Shown here one piece after another: positions 45,542-53,673 of a stretch of 64,000 nucleotides of DNA. The stretch is from the NCBI RefSeq assembly GCF_900176505.1, contig NZ_FWYB01000002.1:583237-647236 (forward strand). The letters are read 5' to 3'. Each line of letters starts with the position of its first letter. The stretch's first letter is position 1. Source of the stretch: Pedobacter nyackensis. GTDB lineage: Bacteria; Bacteroidota; Bacteroidia; Sphingobacteriales; Sphingobacteriaceae. The translations under genes and the position numbers were made by a program. Under the pieces are notes generated by a model, which searched no databases, was not told where the DNA came from, and worked only from the letters and a program-made list of their open reading frames with translations.

Positions 45542-46918
45542 TTGGCTAAAACTAAATCAGCATATTTTTGTCAGAGTTGTGGATATGAATCAGCAAAATG
45601 GCTGGGCAAATGCCCATCCTGTAACGAATGGAATACCTTTGTCGAAGAGGTGATTGAAAAATCAGCAGCCAAAGTCCCTACATGGAAGGCTAGCGGGGAA
45701 AGCCATCGCGTGAGCAAACCCAATAAGGTAGATCATATCCAATCCATCAGTGAGGAGCGAACGCTGACGGGCGACCAGGAATTAGACAGGGTGCTTGGTG
45801 GAGGCCTTGTGGCCGGATCTGTAACCTTAATTGGAGGGGAACCCGGAATCGGTAAGTCGACTTTAATGCTGCAACTTGCCCTAAATATTTCAGGCAAAAA
45901 AATCTTATACGTCTCTGGCGAGGAAAGTGAGCAGCAGATTAAAATGAGAGCAGAGCGCATCACTGATAAACCTAAGGCCGATTGCTACATTTTAACAGAA
46001 ACATCAACACAGAACATCTTTAAACAGATAGAAATTCTTGGTCCTGATATCATCATTATCGATTCTATTCAAACTTTACATTCGGCACACATTGAATCAA
46101 CCCCGGGTAGTGTTTCTCAAGTGAGAGAGTGCACCGCGGAATTATTACGCTTTGCAAAGGAAACAGATACTCCAGTATTTCTGATTGGTCACATCACGAA
46201 GGATGGGACGATTGCAGGGCCTAAAATACTCGAACACATGGTTGATACCGTTTTACAATTTGAGGGCGACAGACATCATGTATACCGCATTTTACGATCT
46301 ATAAAGAACAGATTTGGAGCAGCTGCCGAGCTAGGCATTTATGCAATGCACAGCACAGGCCTAAGACAGGTTTCAAATCCTTCAGAGATTTTACTTTCAC
46401 AGCGGGATGAAGAACTTAGTGGAATTGCCATATCAGCCACTTTAGAAGGCGCCAGGCCAATGTTAATTGAAACACAGGCATTGGTGAGTACCGCAGCATA
46501 CGGAACACCTCAGCGCTCTTCAAATGGCTTCGACACCAAACGCATGAATATGCTTTTGGCTGTACTTGAAAAACGATGCGGATTTAGGCTCAGCACCCGT
46601 GATGTATTTTTAAATATAGCCGGTGGAATTAAGGTGGAGGACCCGGCCATTGATCTGGCCATCCTGGTTGCCATCATTTCTTCTCACGAGGATATTTTTA
46701 TTTCATCAAAAATATGTTTCGCAGCAGAAGTCGGCCTTTCAGGTGAAATCAGAGCCGTTAGCAGGATAGAACAACGCATTTCAGAAGCAGAAAAACTTGG
46801 TTTTGAGCGTATTTTTATTTCTAATTACAACATGAAGGGACTAATTGTTGCGAAATATAAAATTGAATTAACCGCCGTAAGTAAAATAGAGGATGTGTTC
46901 TCTTTGCTTTTTGGCTAA
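45542..46918 (+). CDS. radA: DNA repair protein RadA, probable TTG start
   Basis: Bacterial RecA-like helicase promoting branch migration at recombination intermediates. A four-Cys zinc finger (CQSCGYESAKWLGKCPSC) opens the protein; Walker A is GGEPGIGKST; the RadA-specific KNRFG motif is present; a Lon-protease-like domain forms the C-terminus (VEDPAIDLAILVAI). Homologues start M(A)KxKxxFxCxxCG, matching TTG at 45542 (LAKTKSAYFC). A GTG at 45491 is in frame but would add 17 untypical residues and overlaps a possible -7 element (TAAATTCG, 45484-45491). Confidence 0.95.
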   Translation: MAKTKSAYFCQSCGYESAKWLGKCPSCNEWNTFVEEVIEKSAAKVPTWKASGESHRVSKPNKVDHIQSISEERTLTGDQELDRVLGGGLVAGSVTLIGGEPGIGKSTLMLQLALNISGKKILYVSGEESEQQIKMRAERITDKPKADCYILTETSTQNIFKQIEILGPDIIIIDSIQTLHSAHIESTPGSVSQVRECTAELLRFAKETDTPVFLIGHITKDGTIAGPKILEHMVDTVLQFEGDRHHVYRILRSIKNRFGAAAELGIYAMHSTGLRQVSNPSEILLSQRDEELSGIAISATLEGARPMLIETQALVSTAAYGTPQRSSNGFDTKRMNMLLAVLEKRCGFRLSTRDVFLNIAGGIKVEDPAIDLAILVAIISSHEDIFISSKICFAAEVGLSGEIRAVSRIEQRISEAEKLGFERIFISNYNMKGLIVAKYKIELTAVSKIEDVFSLLFG

Positions 46919-47208
46919 AACGTGGAAATATGAGAAATTACAACCTCAAATTAACACGATTCGAGTATTTATTTCCTCAATTGATTAAAACATAAAAAAT
47001 TAACTAATAATATACACGGCTGAATTTCAGTTACTTAAAGTTTAAAGAGAAATCTTTTTAATAATGGCCTATTAATTGCCTTAGTATGATCGTTAACGTT
47101 CTTCATTGAACTTTAACAAAACAATAGGGATGATTATCCTCGTTATCGGTATGGTAACGAGGATTTTTTTTGAATTTTTTATATATTTATAAAAACTCAA
47201 CCAAAAAA
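46919..47208 (+). other. Gene-free leader region upstream of lemA
   Basis: About 290 bases of A/T-rich DNA. No convincing reading frame is seen (the longest, at 46930, is 21 codons). It ends in a terminator-like hairpin at 47136-47171. It may hold the radA 3' region, a small RNA, or a lemA leader. Confidence 0.4.
47136..47171 (+). terminator. Intrinsic terminator in the radA-lemA gap
   Basis: ATCCTCGTTA (47136-47145) and its perfect complement (47155-47164) enclose a nine-base loop and are followed by eight T. It is about 220 bases after radA and 38 bases before the lemA start. Confidence 0.8.
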
Positions 47209-47766
47209 ATGATAATAGCTCTAATTGTTCTCGTTGTATTACTCTTGATAGGAATCGGTCTATACAACTCCCTGATTGGGAAAAAAAACCAGGTCACTAA
47301 TGCATTCTCTGCAATTGACGTCATGTTAAAAAAACGTTTTGATCTTTTACCTAATTTGATTGAAACAGTAAAACAATACACTACTTATGAAGGAGGGCTA
47401 CTGCAAAAGGTAGTCGAATTACGTAGTAAGGCCATGACTGGCAACATCAGTAATCAAGAAAAATTGGAAATTGACAGCCAGTTAAGCACAAGCATGAAGG
47501 GCTTAATGCTTAACGTTGAAAACTATCCGGATTTAAAAGCCAATCAAAATTTTCTTAACCTCCAGACTACCTGGACAGAAAGCGAGGAGCAGATAGCGGC
47601 AGCCAGAAGAACTTATAATGCTTCGGTTACCGATTATAACAATGCGATCATGATGTTCCCAGGAAGTATCATTGCGGGCATGATGAATTACCAGGCGATA
47701 AATGTGCTTGCCAACACAGAAGAGGAACGAAAAAACATTAGTGCAAAAGAGCTTTTCAATAGCTAA
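47209..47766 (+). CDS. lemA: LemA family protein
   Basis: Membrane-anchored coiled-helix protein of unclear role. An N-terminal membrane helix (MIIALIVLVVLLLIGIGLYN) is followed by NAFSAIDVMLKKRFDLLPNL and YNASVTDYNNAIMMFPGSII, both standard for LemA. ATG at 47209 is chosen; the TTG-initiated extension to 47170 lies over the terminator T-run. Its stop overlaps the next start (TAATG), so the partner protein is translationally coupled. Confidence 0.92.
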   Translation: MIIALIVLVVLLLIGIGLYNSLIGKKNQVTNAFSAIDVMLKKRFDLLPNLIETVKQYTTYEGGLLQKVVELRSKAMTGNISNQEKLEIDSQLSTSMKGLMLNVENYPDLKANQNFLNLQTTWTESEEQIAAARRTYNASVTDYNNAIMMFPGSIIAGMMNYQAINVLANTEEERKNISAKELFNS

Positions 47767-48731
47767 TGGGAATCGATACTTTAAACGGAGAATATATAAA
47801 TACCGCCCTTGCTGACTTAGAAAATCAAAGAAAAGAAGTTTCTGCACTAAAAGTAAAAAGCTATCTGTGTATAGGGGCTGGCATTTTAACAATAGTGGGC
47901 GGAATTATTTCTAGTGTATTCGCTATAGCCGGCCTTATTATCGGTATAATAATCGTCATTACAGGCCTTGTTTTGCTTACTAAAACCAATGCAAAATTTG
48001 CTGAATACAGGCACCGCTTCAAACATGATGTAATCCTTTTAGTCCTCAAAACTATAGACGAAAGCCTGGAAATGGATTATACACTAGGCTTGTCGGAAAA
48101 TGAGTTCATCAGTTCTCAACTTTTTAACAAGGAGCCGGATCGCTATAGGAGTGAAGATCAGATCTCAGGAATGACTGGAAAAACGACATTTTCATTTTCC
48201 GAACTTCATGCCGAATACAAAACCGTTACGCAGACAAAAAATGGCAGACAGGAACACTGGCACACGATATTAAAAGGAATTGTATTTTATGCCGATTTTA
48301 ACAAAAATTTCAATGGAGTAACCGTAGTAAGGCCTAAAGATATGGGGACCGCTCTGGGAGCCTGGATATCAAAATCAATGCCCATATTCAGTTCTTCAGG
48401 CAGAACACTGGTGCAGCTGGAAAACCCTGAATTTAACAATGAATTCGTAACCTACTCAACAGATCAGGTCGAAGCAAGATATATTTTGACCCCAGCTATG
48501 ATGGAACGGCTAAACGAGCTCAATAAACGCTGCAGTTATACCATTTCAATGTCGTTTATAGGATCCTGCATTTTTATTGCATTTCCCTTAAGCAAGGATT
48601 ACTTTGAGCCGCCTGTCCATAAAAGCCTGCTTACCTCGAATTCTTTAAATGAAGACACGGAAATAATCAGATTTATGTATGGGATCATTAAAGATCTCGA
48701 CTTGAATACAAGAATCTGGACGAAACGTTAA
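47766..48731 (+). CDS. DUF3137 membrane protein
   Basis: Two N-terminal membrane helices (LCIGAGILTIVGGIISSVFA and IAGLIIGIIIVITGLVLL) precede a soluble domain. PEFNNEFVTYSTDQVEARYI and LTPAMMERL are the recognisable DUF3137 features. DUF3137 genes are often paired with lemA, as here with a one-base overlap, and the two proteins probably form a membrane complex; its function is not established. Confidence 0.87.
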   Translation: MGIDTLNGEYINTALADLENQRKEVSALKVKSYLCIGAGILTIVGGIISSVFAIAGLIIGIIIVITGLVLLTKTNAKFAEYRHRFKHDVILLVLKTIDESLEMDYTLGLSENEFISSQLFNKEPDRYRSEDQISGMTGKTTFSFSELHAEYKTVTQTKNGRQEHWHTILKGIVFYADFNKNFNGVTVVRPKDMGTALGAWISKSMPIFSSSGRTLVQLENPEFNNEFVTYSTDQVEARYILTPAMMERLNELNKRCSYTISMSFIGSCIFIAFPLSKDYFEPPVHKSLLTSNSLNEDTEIIRFMYGIIKDLDLNTRIWTKR

Positions 48732-48782
48732 GGAGGATTCGCTGCGAAGCAAAATAAATTTAGAATGGCGATGAACATAAAA

Positions 48783-48820
48783 CAAAAAATGGCTGTATCT
48801 CACGATACAGCCATTTTTTG
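48783..48820. terminator. Bidirectional intrinsic terminator
   Basis: CAAAAAATGGCTGTATC (48783-48799) pairs perfectly with 48804-48820 around TCAC, just before the convergent carB stop. Confidence 0.93.
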
Positions 48821-48822
48821 TT

Positions 48823-51639
48823 TTATTTAGATAAGTACATTGATTTATCTTTAACAAGCTTTCTGAAGTAAGGATCTTCAGTATCTTTAATGAATCTGAT
48901 TGCCTCTCCTGTCGACTTCATTTCCGGGCCTAATTCTTTAGTTATCTCAGGGAATTTATAGAAAGAGAATACTGGCTCTTTAATTGCATAACCTTCAAGT
49001 TTACGTTCAATAGTAAAGTCTTTCAGTTTATTCACACCCAGCATCACTTTAGCGGCAATGTTAATGTAAGGAACATCATAAGCCTTAGCAATGAAAGGAA
49101 CAGTCCTTGAAGCTCTTGGATTAGCCTCAATTACATATACTTTCTCATCTTTAACCGCAAACTGGATGTTTAACAAACCAATTACGTTTAACGCTCTCGC
49201 AATCTTTTTAGAGTAAGTCTCCATGTCGTTCATTACCTTTTCAGACAAGCTGAATGGAGGCAATACTGCGAAAGAATCTCCAGAGTGAATACCTGCAGGC
49301 TCAATGTGCTCCATTAATCCTACGATATGTACATCATCCCCATCGCAGATAGAGTCTGACTCAGTTTCTTCCGCTCTGTCAAGGAAATGGTCAATCAGTA
49401 CGCGGTTACCTGGCAAATCACCTAATAACTTTACAACCGCTTTTTCAAGATCTTCATCGTTAATCACGATGCTCATTCCTTGTCCACCCAGTACATAACT
49501 TGGTCTAACCAACACTGGGTAACCTACTTCATTTGCTACAACGATTGCCTCTTCAGCATTCTCTGCAACACCGTATTTAGGATAAGGGATCTCAAGTTCT
49601 TTCAACAGATCTGAGAAGCGTCCTCTATCTTCAGCAACATCCATATCATTATATGAAGTACCGATGATCTTCACACCCATTTCATGTAGCTTTTCAGCCA
49701 TTTTCAAGGCCGTTTGACCGCCTAACTGAACAATTACACCTACTGGTTTCTCTAGCTCAATAATTTCGCGTACATGTTCCCAGAACACCGGCTCAAAGTA
49801 TAACTTATCAGCCATGTTAAAGTCTGTAGAAACCGTCTCCGGGTTACAGTTTATCATGATGGCTTCAAAATCACTCTCTTTTGCAGCAAGCAATCCATGC
49901 ACACAAGAGTAATCAAACTCGATGCCCTGACCGATACGGTTAGGACCTGATCCCAGAACGATTACCTTTTTCTTGTCTGAAGCTATAGATTCATTTTCTT
50001 CTTCGAAAGTTGAGTAGTAATATGGTGTTTGTGCAGCAAACTCAGCAGCACAAGTATCAACCATTTTATAAACTCGTTTGATACCTAATGATTTTCTGCG
50101 GTCATAAACCTCATCTTCTGTTACATTACCAAGCAGGTAAGCTATCTGAATATCAGAGAACCCTTTTTGCTTTAAGGTGAAGAAGAAATCTTTAGGGATA
50201 TTATTTAGTGAATAACGTTTCAATTCTGTTTCCAGCTGAACCAATTCGTGTATTTGTGATAAGAACCATTTGTCGATGCGCGTAACCTTACGGATAGATT
50301 CAAGTGGCACACCCATGCTCATCGCATCCTTGATCAGGAATAAACGATTCCAACTTGGGTGCTCAAGGCCGTGCATAATCTCGTCGATGCTACGGTTATG
50401 TTTACCATCAGCACCTAAACCAGCTCTACCTATTTCCAAACTCTGACAAGCTTTCTGTATTGCTTCGATAAACGTACGTCCGATTGCCATTACCTCACCT
50501 ACAGATTTCATCTGTAAGCCCAATTCCGTATTTGCACCTTTAAATTTATCGAAGTTCCAGCGGGGAACTTTTACGATAACATAATCAAGTGTCGGCTCAA
50601 AATATGCAGATGTAGTTTTTGTAATTTGGTTTTCAAGCTCATCCAGGTTATAACCAATAGCCAGTTTAGCTGCTATTTTCGCAATTGGATAGCCCGTAGC
50701 CTTACTCGCCAGCGCCGATGAACGGGAAACCCTTGGATTAATCTCGATGGCAATGATCTCATCGTTATCAGGATTTACCGAAAACTGTACATTACAACCA
50801 CCAGCGAAGTTTCCTATCGCGCGCATCATTTTGATCGCCTGATTACGCATGTCCTGATAGCAACGATCAGATAATGTCATTGCAGGCGCCACAGTGATAG
50901 AATCACCCGTGTGAATACCCATTGGATCGAAGTTTTCAATAGAGCAGATGATGATCACATTGTCATTACTGTCCCTTAACAACTCCAATTCGTATTCTTT
51001 CCAACCTAAAACAGCTTGCTCTACCAATACCTCGTGGGTTGGTGAAGCCTCAAGTCCACGTTGTAAAGCCTGATCAAATTCCTCTTTCTTGTGCACGAAA
51101 CCGCCACCAAAACCACCCAATGTATAAGAAGGGCGGATTACCAATGGATAACCTATTTGCTGAGCGGCTTCTTTACCTTCCAGGAACGAGTTGGCAATTT
51201 TTGATGTAGCTACCCCTACACCTATATCAACCATTAACTGGCGGAAGGCTTCGCGGTTTTCAGTTTTCTCGATTGCAGCAACATCTACACCAATTACCCT
51301 AACTCCATATTTCTCCCAGATCCCGCGTTCAGATGCTTCGATACAAAGGTTCAACGCTGTTTGTCCACCCATAGTAGGCAATACAGCATCAATTTTACGT
51401 TCCTGTAAAATCTGCTCAATCGAATCTACTGTTAGAGGCCAGAGGTAAACATGATCGCCAATCACCTTGTCGGTCATGATTGTTGCAGGATTCGAATTGA
51501 TGATTGAAACTTCAATCCCCTCTTCTTTTAAAGATAAGGCGGCTTGAGATCCCGAATAATCAAATTCGCAAGCTTGACCAATGATAATAGGTCCTGATCC
51601 GATAATTAGTACTGAGCGTATGGAGGTGTCTTTAGGCAT
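48823..51639 (-). CDS. carB: Carbamoyl-phosphate synthase large subunit lacking the MGS-like domain
   Basis: Makes carbamoyl phosphate for arginine and pyrimidines with the small subunit CarA. Two ATP-grasp halves are present: SVLIIGSGPIIIGQACEFDYSG and VIVLGSGPNRIGQGIEFDYS start the two biotin-carboxylase-like parts, and EINPRVSRSSALASKATGYP and EANPRASRTVPFIAK close the active sites. The protein stops at about residue 938 after MKSTGEAI and a short tail; ordinary CarB (about 1070) continues with the MGS-like allosteric domain for UMP and ornithine. carA is not adjacent. Confidence 0.95.
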   Translation of the reverse strand: MPKDTSIRSVLIIGSGPIIIGQACEFDYSGSQAALSLKEEGIEVSIINSNPATIMTDKVIGDHVYLWPLTVDSIEQILQERKIDAVLPTMGGQTALNLCIEASERGIWEKYGVRVIGVDVAAIEKTENREAFRQLMVDIGVGVATSKIANSFLEGKEAAQQIGYPLVIRPSYTLGGFGGGFVHKKEEFDQALQRGLEASPTHEVLVEQAVLGWKEYELELLRDSNDNVIIICSIENFDPMGIHTGDSITVAPAMTLSDRCYQDMRNQAIKMMRAIGNFAGGCNVQFSVNPDNDEIIAIEINPRVSRSSALASKATGYPIAKIAAKLAIGYNLDELENQITKTTSAYFEPTLDYVIVKVPRWNFDKFKGANTELGLQMKSVGEVMAIGRTFIEAIQKACQSLEIGRAGLGADGKHNRSIDEIMHGLEHPSWNRLFLIKDAMSMGVPLESIRKVTRIDKWFLSQIHELVQLETELKRYSLNNIPKDFFFTLKQKGFSDIQIAYLLGNVTEDEVYDRRKSLGIKRVYKMVDTCAAEFAAQTPYYYSTFEEENESIASDKKKVIVLGSGPNRIGQGIEFDYSCVHGLLAAKESDFEAIMINCNPETVSTDFNMADKLYFEPVFWEHVREIIELEKPVGVIVQLGGQTALKMAEKLHEMGVKIIGTSYNDMDVAEDRGRFSDLLKELEIPYPKYGVAENAEEAIVVANEVGYPVLVRPSYVLGGQGMSIVINDEDLEKAVVKLLGDLPGNRVLIDHFLDRAEETESDSICDGDDVHIVGLMEHIEPAGIHSGDSFAVLPPFSLSEKVMNDMETYSKKIARALNVIGLLNIQFAVKDEKVYVIEANPRASRTVPFIAKAYDVPYINIAAKVMLGVNKLKDFTIERKLEGYAIKEPVFSFYKFPEITKELGPEMKSTGEAIRFIKDTEDPYFRKLVKDKSMYLSK

Positions 51640-51761
51640 AAGGCTTTGAAAAGTCTAATGTATAATATGGTAAAAAAATGCTATTTTCGGACTAGAGCAG
51701 CCAAGAGATATACCTGAAACAGGTTGAAAAACTCCGACTCTTCTGTCGGGATGCAAAGTTA
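51640..51761 (-). promoter_or_regulatory. carB promoter and roughly 108-base leader with two hairpins
   Basis: On the minus strand TAACTTTG (51754-51761) fits TAnnTTTG, with a start near 51747. The leader begins with a CCGAC/GTCGG hairpin (51734-51749 region) followed by GTTTTT, then an ACCTG/CAGGT hairpin. Stems are only 5 bp, so an attenuator is possible but unproven. Confidence 0.4.
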
Positions 51762-51807
51762 CAGTTTTACGCATTAAAAATCAGCTATTTTTTAAAAAAC
51801 CCTAACA

Positions 51808-51835
51808 AATAAAAAAGGAGGATCTGAAATCCCCC
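51808..51835 (-). terminator. Intrinsic terminator of the small secreted protein gene
   Basis: On the minus strand GGGGGAT, loop TTCAG, ATCCTCC (one G-T pair) and then six T, 23 bases after the stop at 51858. Confidence 0.7.
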
Positions 51836-51857
51836 TAATTAAATACTAATCAAACTG

Positions 51858-52181
51858 TTATTGCACGAGTTTTATCTCGCCAACATCAGTCGTAGCGCTA
51901 TCTACAACAGCTACATTTTCTATCGAAGCATCTTTGTACGGTGCTTTGGCTTTTACCCAAACTGTGTATGTTGCAGGCTTAACATCTTTAAATGAAAAAC
52001 TACCATTGTTCAACTCTGCTCTTAAAGTATCCGTTCCGGATACGGCCATAACTATTTCAACTCCATCTGCAGGTGAAACCTTTCCTTGAATCCCACCGCT
52101 TCTCACCAAAGTGAATGCGAATAGGGCAAATAAAACACTTGCTACCATTAAAAAACTTAAACTTACCTTTTTCATTTTCAT
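51858..52181 (-). CDS. Small exported protein with carboxypeptidase-regulatory-like fold
   Basis: After a signal peptide (VSLSFLMVASVLFALFAFTL) the mature part of about 80 residues reads as one beta-sandwich: GGIQGKVSPADGVEIVMAV, GSFSFKDVKPATYTVWVKAK, ending VVDSATTDVGEIKLVQ. That G.V.P..G...V and F.f.dv.pGtYtv pattern is typical of carboxypeptidase regulatory-like/CnaB-type modules. Function unknown. Three ATGs near the start (52205, 52181, 52175) are possible; 52181 is chosen for signal-peptide shape. Confidence 0.65.
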   Translation of the reverse strand: MKMKKVSLSFLMVASVLFALFAFTLVRSGGIQGKVSPADGVEIVMAVSGTDTLRAELNNGSFSFKDVKPATYTVWVKAKAPYKDASIENVAVVDSATTDVGEIKLVQ

Positions 52182-52263
52182 AGATTTTAGTTTAACATTT
52201 ATCATATCTATAACGGTTTAATTTGTACTTCTGTATCTATGGCATACCGCGTTTAATTTCAGT

Positions 52264-52929
52264 ATGAGCATCCATGGATTTTTTAATGCAAATCCGTTTA
52301 GTACTTTTGGGGCGATGATTGAATTACTCAAAGACAGTTTCACTCAATTTTTTATTCAAACCAGCGCCTTAGAATGGTTTGGTGTATTTACAGGCATACT
52401 ATGCGTATGGCTTGCAGCCAAGAATAATATTTACAGTTGGCCCATCGCCCTCATCAGCGTAGTGATCTATATATTCATTTTCTTCGAATCAAAACTTTAT
52501 GCAGACATGGGACTGCAGGTTTATTTCTTCGGGATGAACATTTACGGATGGTACTATTGGAGTAAACACAGGAATAATCCGGAGGCTTCAAGGCCTATCG
52601 TCAACCTCACACAAAAAGAAGCCCTGCTTTCAATTGTAGCCATCATTACTTTTACATTCCTGCTCGGGCACTTTCTTTATACAAATACTGACGCCTCATT
52701 GCCTTATATAGATAGCTTTTGTACAGCCTGTAGTTTGGTCGCTCAAATCTTTCTGGCCAGAAAAATCATACAAAACTGGTTGATCTGGATTTTTGTAGAC
52801 ATCATCTACGTTGGGGTGTATATTTATAAAGACTTATACGCAACTGCGTTTATGTACGCTCTATATGTTTATATTGCATCGGTGGGATATTTAGAATGGA
52901 GGAGGGCTTATCGTGGACAAACAAATTAA
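52264..52929 (+). CDS. pnuC: PnuC-family nicotinamide riboside or thiamine transporter
   Basis: Inner-membrane vitamin transporter with seven predicted helices. The family pattern is clear: WFGVFTGILCVWLAAKNNIYSWP, then ESKLYADMGLQVYF and MNIYGWYYW (WxxW-like helix). PnuC imports nicotinamide riboside; the related PnuT imports thiamine, and the two cannot be separated by eye. The downstream kinase gene overlaps by 17 bases and the following locus has a TPP riboswitch, so both options are open. An internal ATG at 52315 is an alternative start. Confidence 0.88.
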   Translation: MSIHGFFNANPFSTFGAMIELLKDSFTQFFIQTSALEWFGVFTGILCVWLAAKNNIYSWPIALISVVIYIFIFFESKLYADMGLQVYFFGMNIYGWYYWSKHRNNPEASRPIVNLTQKEALLSIVAIITFTFLLGHFLYTNTDASLPYIDSFCTACSLVAQIFLARKIIQNWLIWIFVDIIYVGVYIYKDLYATAFMYALYVYIASVGYLEWRRAYRGQTN

Positions 52930-53443
52930 AAAAATAGCTATTGTCGGGCCTGAGAGCACTGGCAAATCGACCATAACACAACAACTGGCATCACATTATG
53001 AGACCCTATGGGTACCTGAATATGCCCGCTATTATTGCGCAGCCTTAACCACACCTTGTGATTTACAGGACGAAATAAATATGTTTCACGGACAACTGGC
53101 TCTTGAAGAATCCATCCTAAGCATTGCTAAAAAGGATTTTATCTTTTGCGACACCACCTTCCTTACTGTAAAAATATGGAGTGATGAGGTATTTAGCGAA
53201 ACGCCGGAAATTGTGCTAAATGCCTTACCGAATTATAATTATGACCTGTACCTATTAATGGATATTGACCTGCCATGGCAGGAAGATCCACTGCGCGACT
53301 TCCCTCATAAACGGGAGCATTTTATGCAGGTCTGGCACAATGAATTAAAGGCGCTAAATGCAAACTATACCATTATTAGCGGTCAGGAAAACAGGCTAAG
53401 TAATGCCGTTACAGTCGTTGACGAATTCCTTCGCCGTACTTAA
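52913..53443 (+). CDS. NadR-type AAA kinase (nicotinamide riboside kinase-like), GTG start
   Basis: P-loop kinase: IAIVGPESTGKSTITQQLA (Walker A) at residues 8-26, WVPEYARYY and IFCDTTFLTVKIWSDE, resembling the C-terminal kinase domain of NadR, which phosphorylates nicotinamide riboside after uptake by PnuC. The start is GTG at 52913, supported by GGAGGAGG at 52898-52905, seven bases upstream, one of very few strong Shine-Dalgarno sequences in the window. It overlaps the pnuC end by 17 bases, so translation is coupled. Thiamine kinase activity is an alternative given the neighbourhood. Confidence 0.85.
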   Translation: MDKQIKKIAIVGPESTGKSTITQQLASHYETLWVPEYARYYCAALTTPCDLQDEINMFHGQLALEESILSIAKKDFIFCDTTFLTVKIWSDEVFSETPEIVLNALPNYNYDLYLLMDIDLPWQEDPLRDFPHKREHFMQVWHNELKALNANYTIISGQENRLSNAVTVVDEFLRRT

Positions 53444-53458
53444 ACAAAATTCCCTTTC

Positions 53459-53489
53459 TTGTTATTAACAAAATAAGCAGGTACCTTTG
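53459..53489 (+). promoter_or_regulatory. Predicted promoter of the TPP-regulated operon
   Basis: TTG at 53459-53461, 20-base spacer, TACCTTTG at 53482-53489. The predicted start near 53496 coincides with the beginning of the riboswitch aptamer. Confidence 0.78.
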
Positions 53490-53496
53490 CTTTATC

Positions 53497-53606
53497 AAAA
53501 GGGGGTGCCTTGTTTTGCAAAAACACAAAAACAGGCTGAGAGCATACCCATTATATCTGTACGCAGATATATGCACCTGATCCGGATAATGCCGGCGGAG
53601 GGATTG
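53497..53606 (+). promoter_or_regulatory. TPP riboswitch (THI element)
   Basis: Conserved aptamer blocks appear in order: GGGGTGCC (from 53502), GGCTGAGA (53534-53541), a variable arm with TATATCTGTACGCAGATATA, then ACCTGATCCGGATAATGCCG (53575-53594) and GCGGAGGGA. This is the thiamine pyrophosphate aptamer. Downstream (about 53617-53660) CTGTAAGT/ACTTGCAG and flanking bases can form a long hairpin ending just before the TTG start at 53674. There is no T-run, so translational control is more likely than termination. Confidence 0.93.
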
Positions 53607-53673
53607 GAGTTATGGAGTTTAACTGGGCTGTAAGTGCCCCTTACTTGCAGCGGTTTAACTAAAAAATTAAAAA

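Noticed and set aside
46930..46995. 21-codon frame in the radA-lemA gap
   Set aside because: Too short, no recognisable motif and no start signal; not distinguishable from chance.
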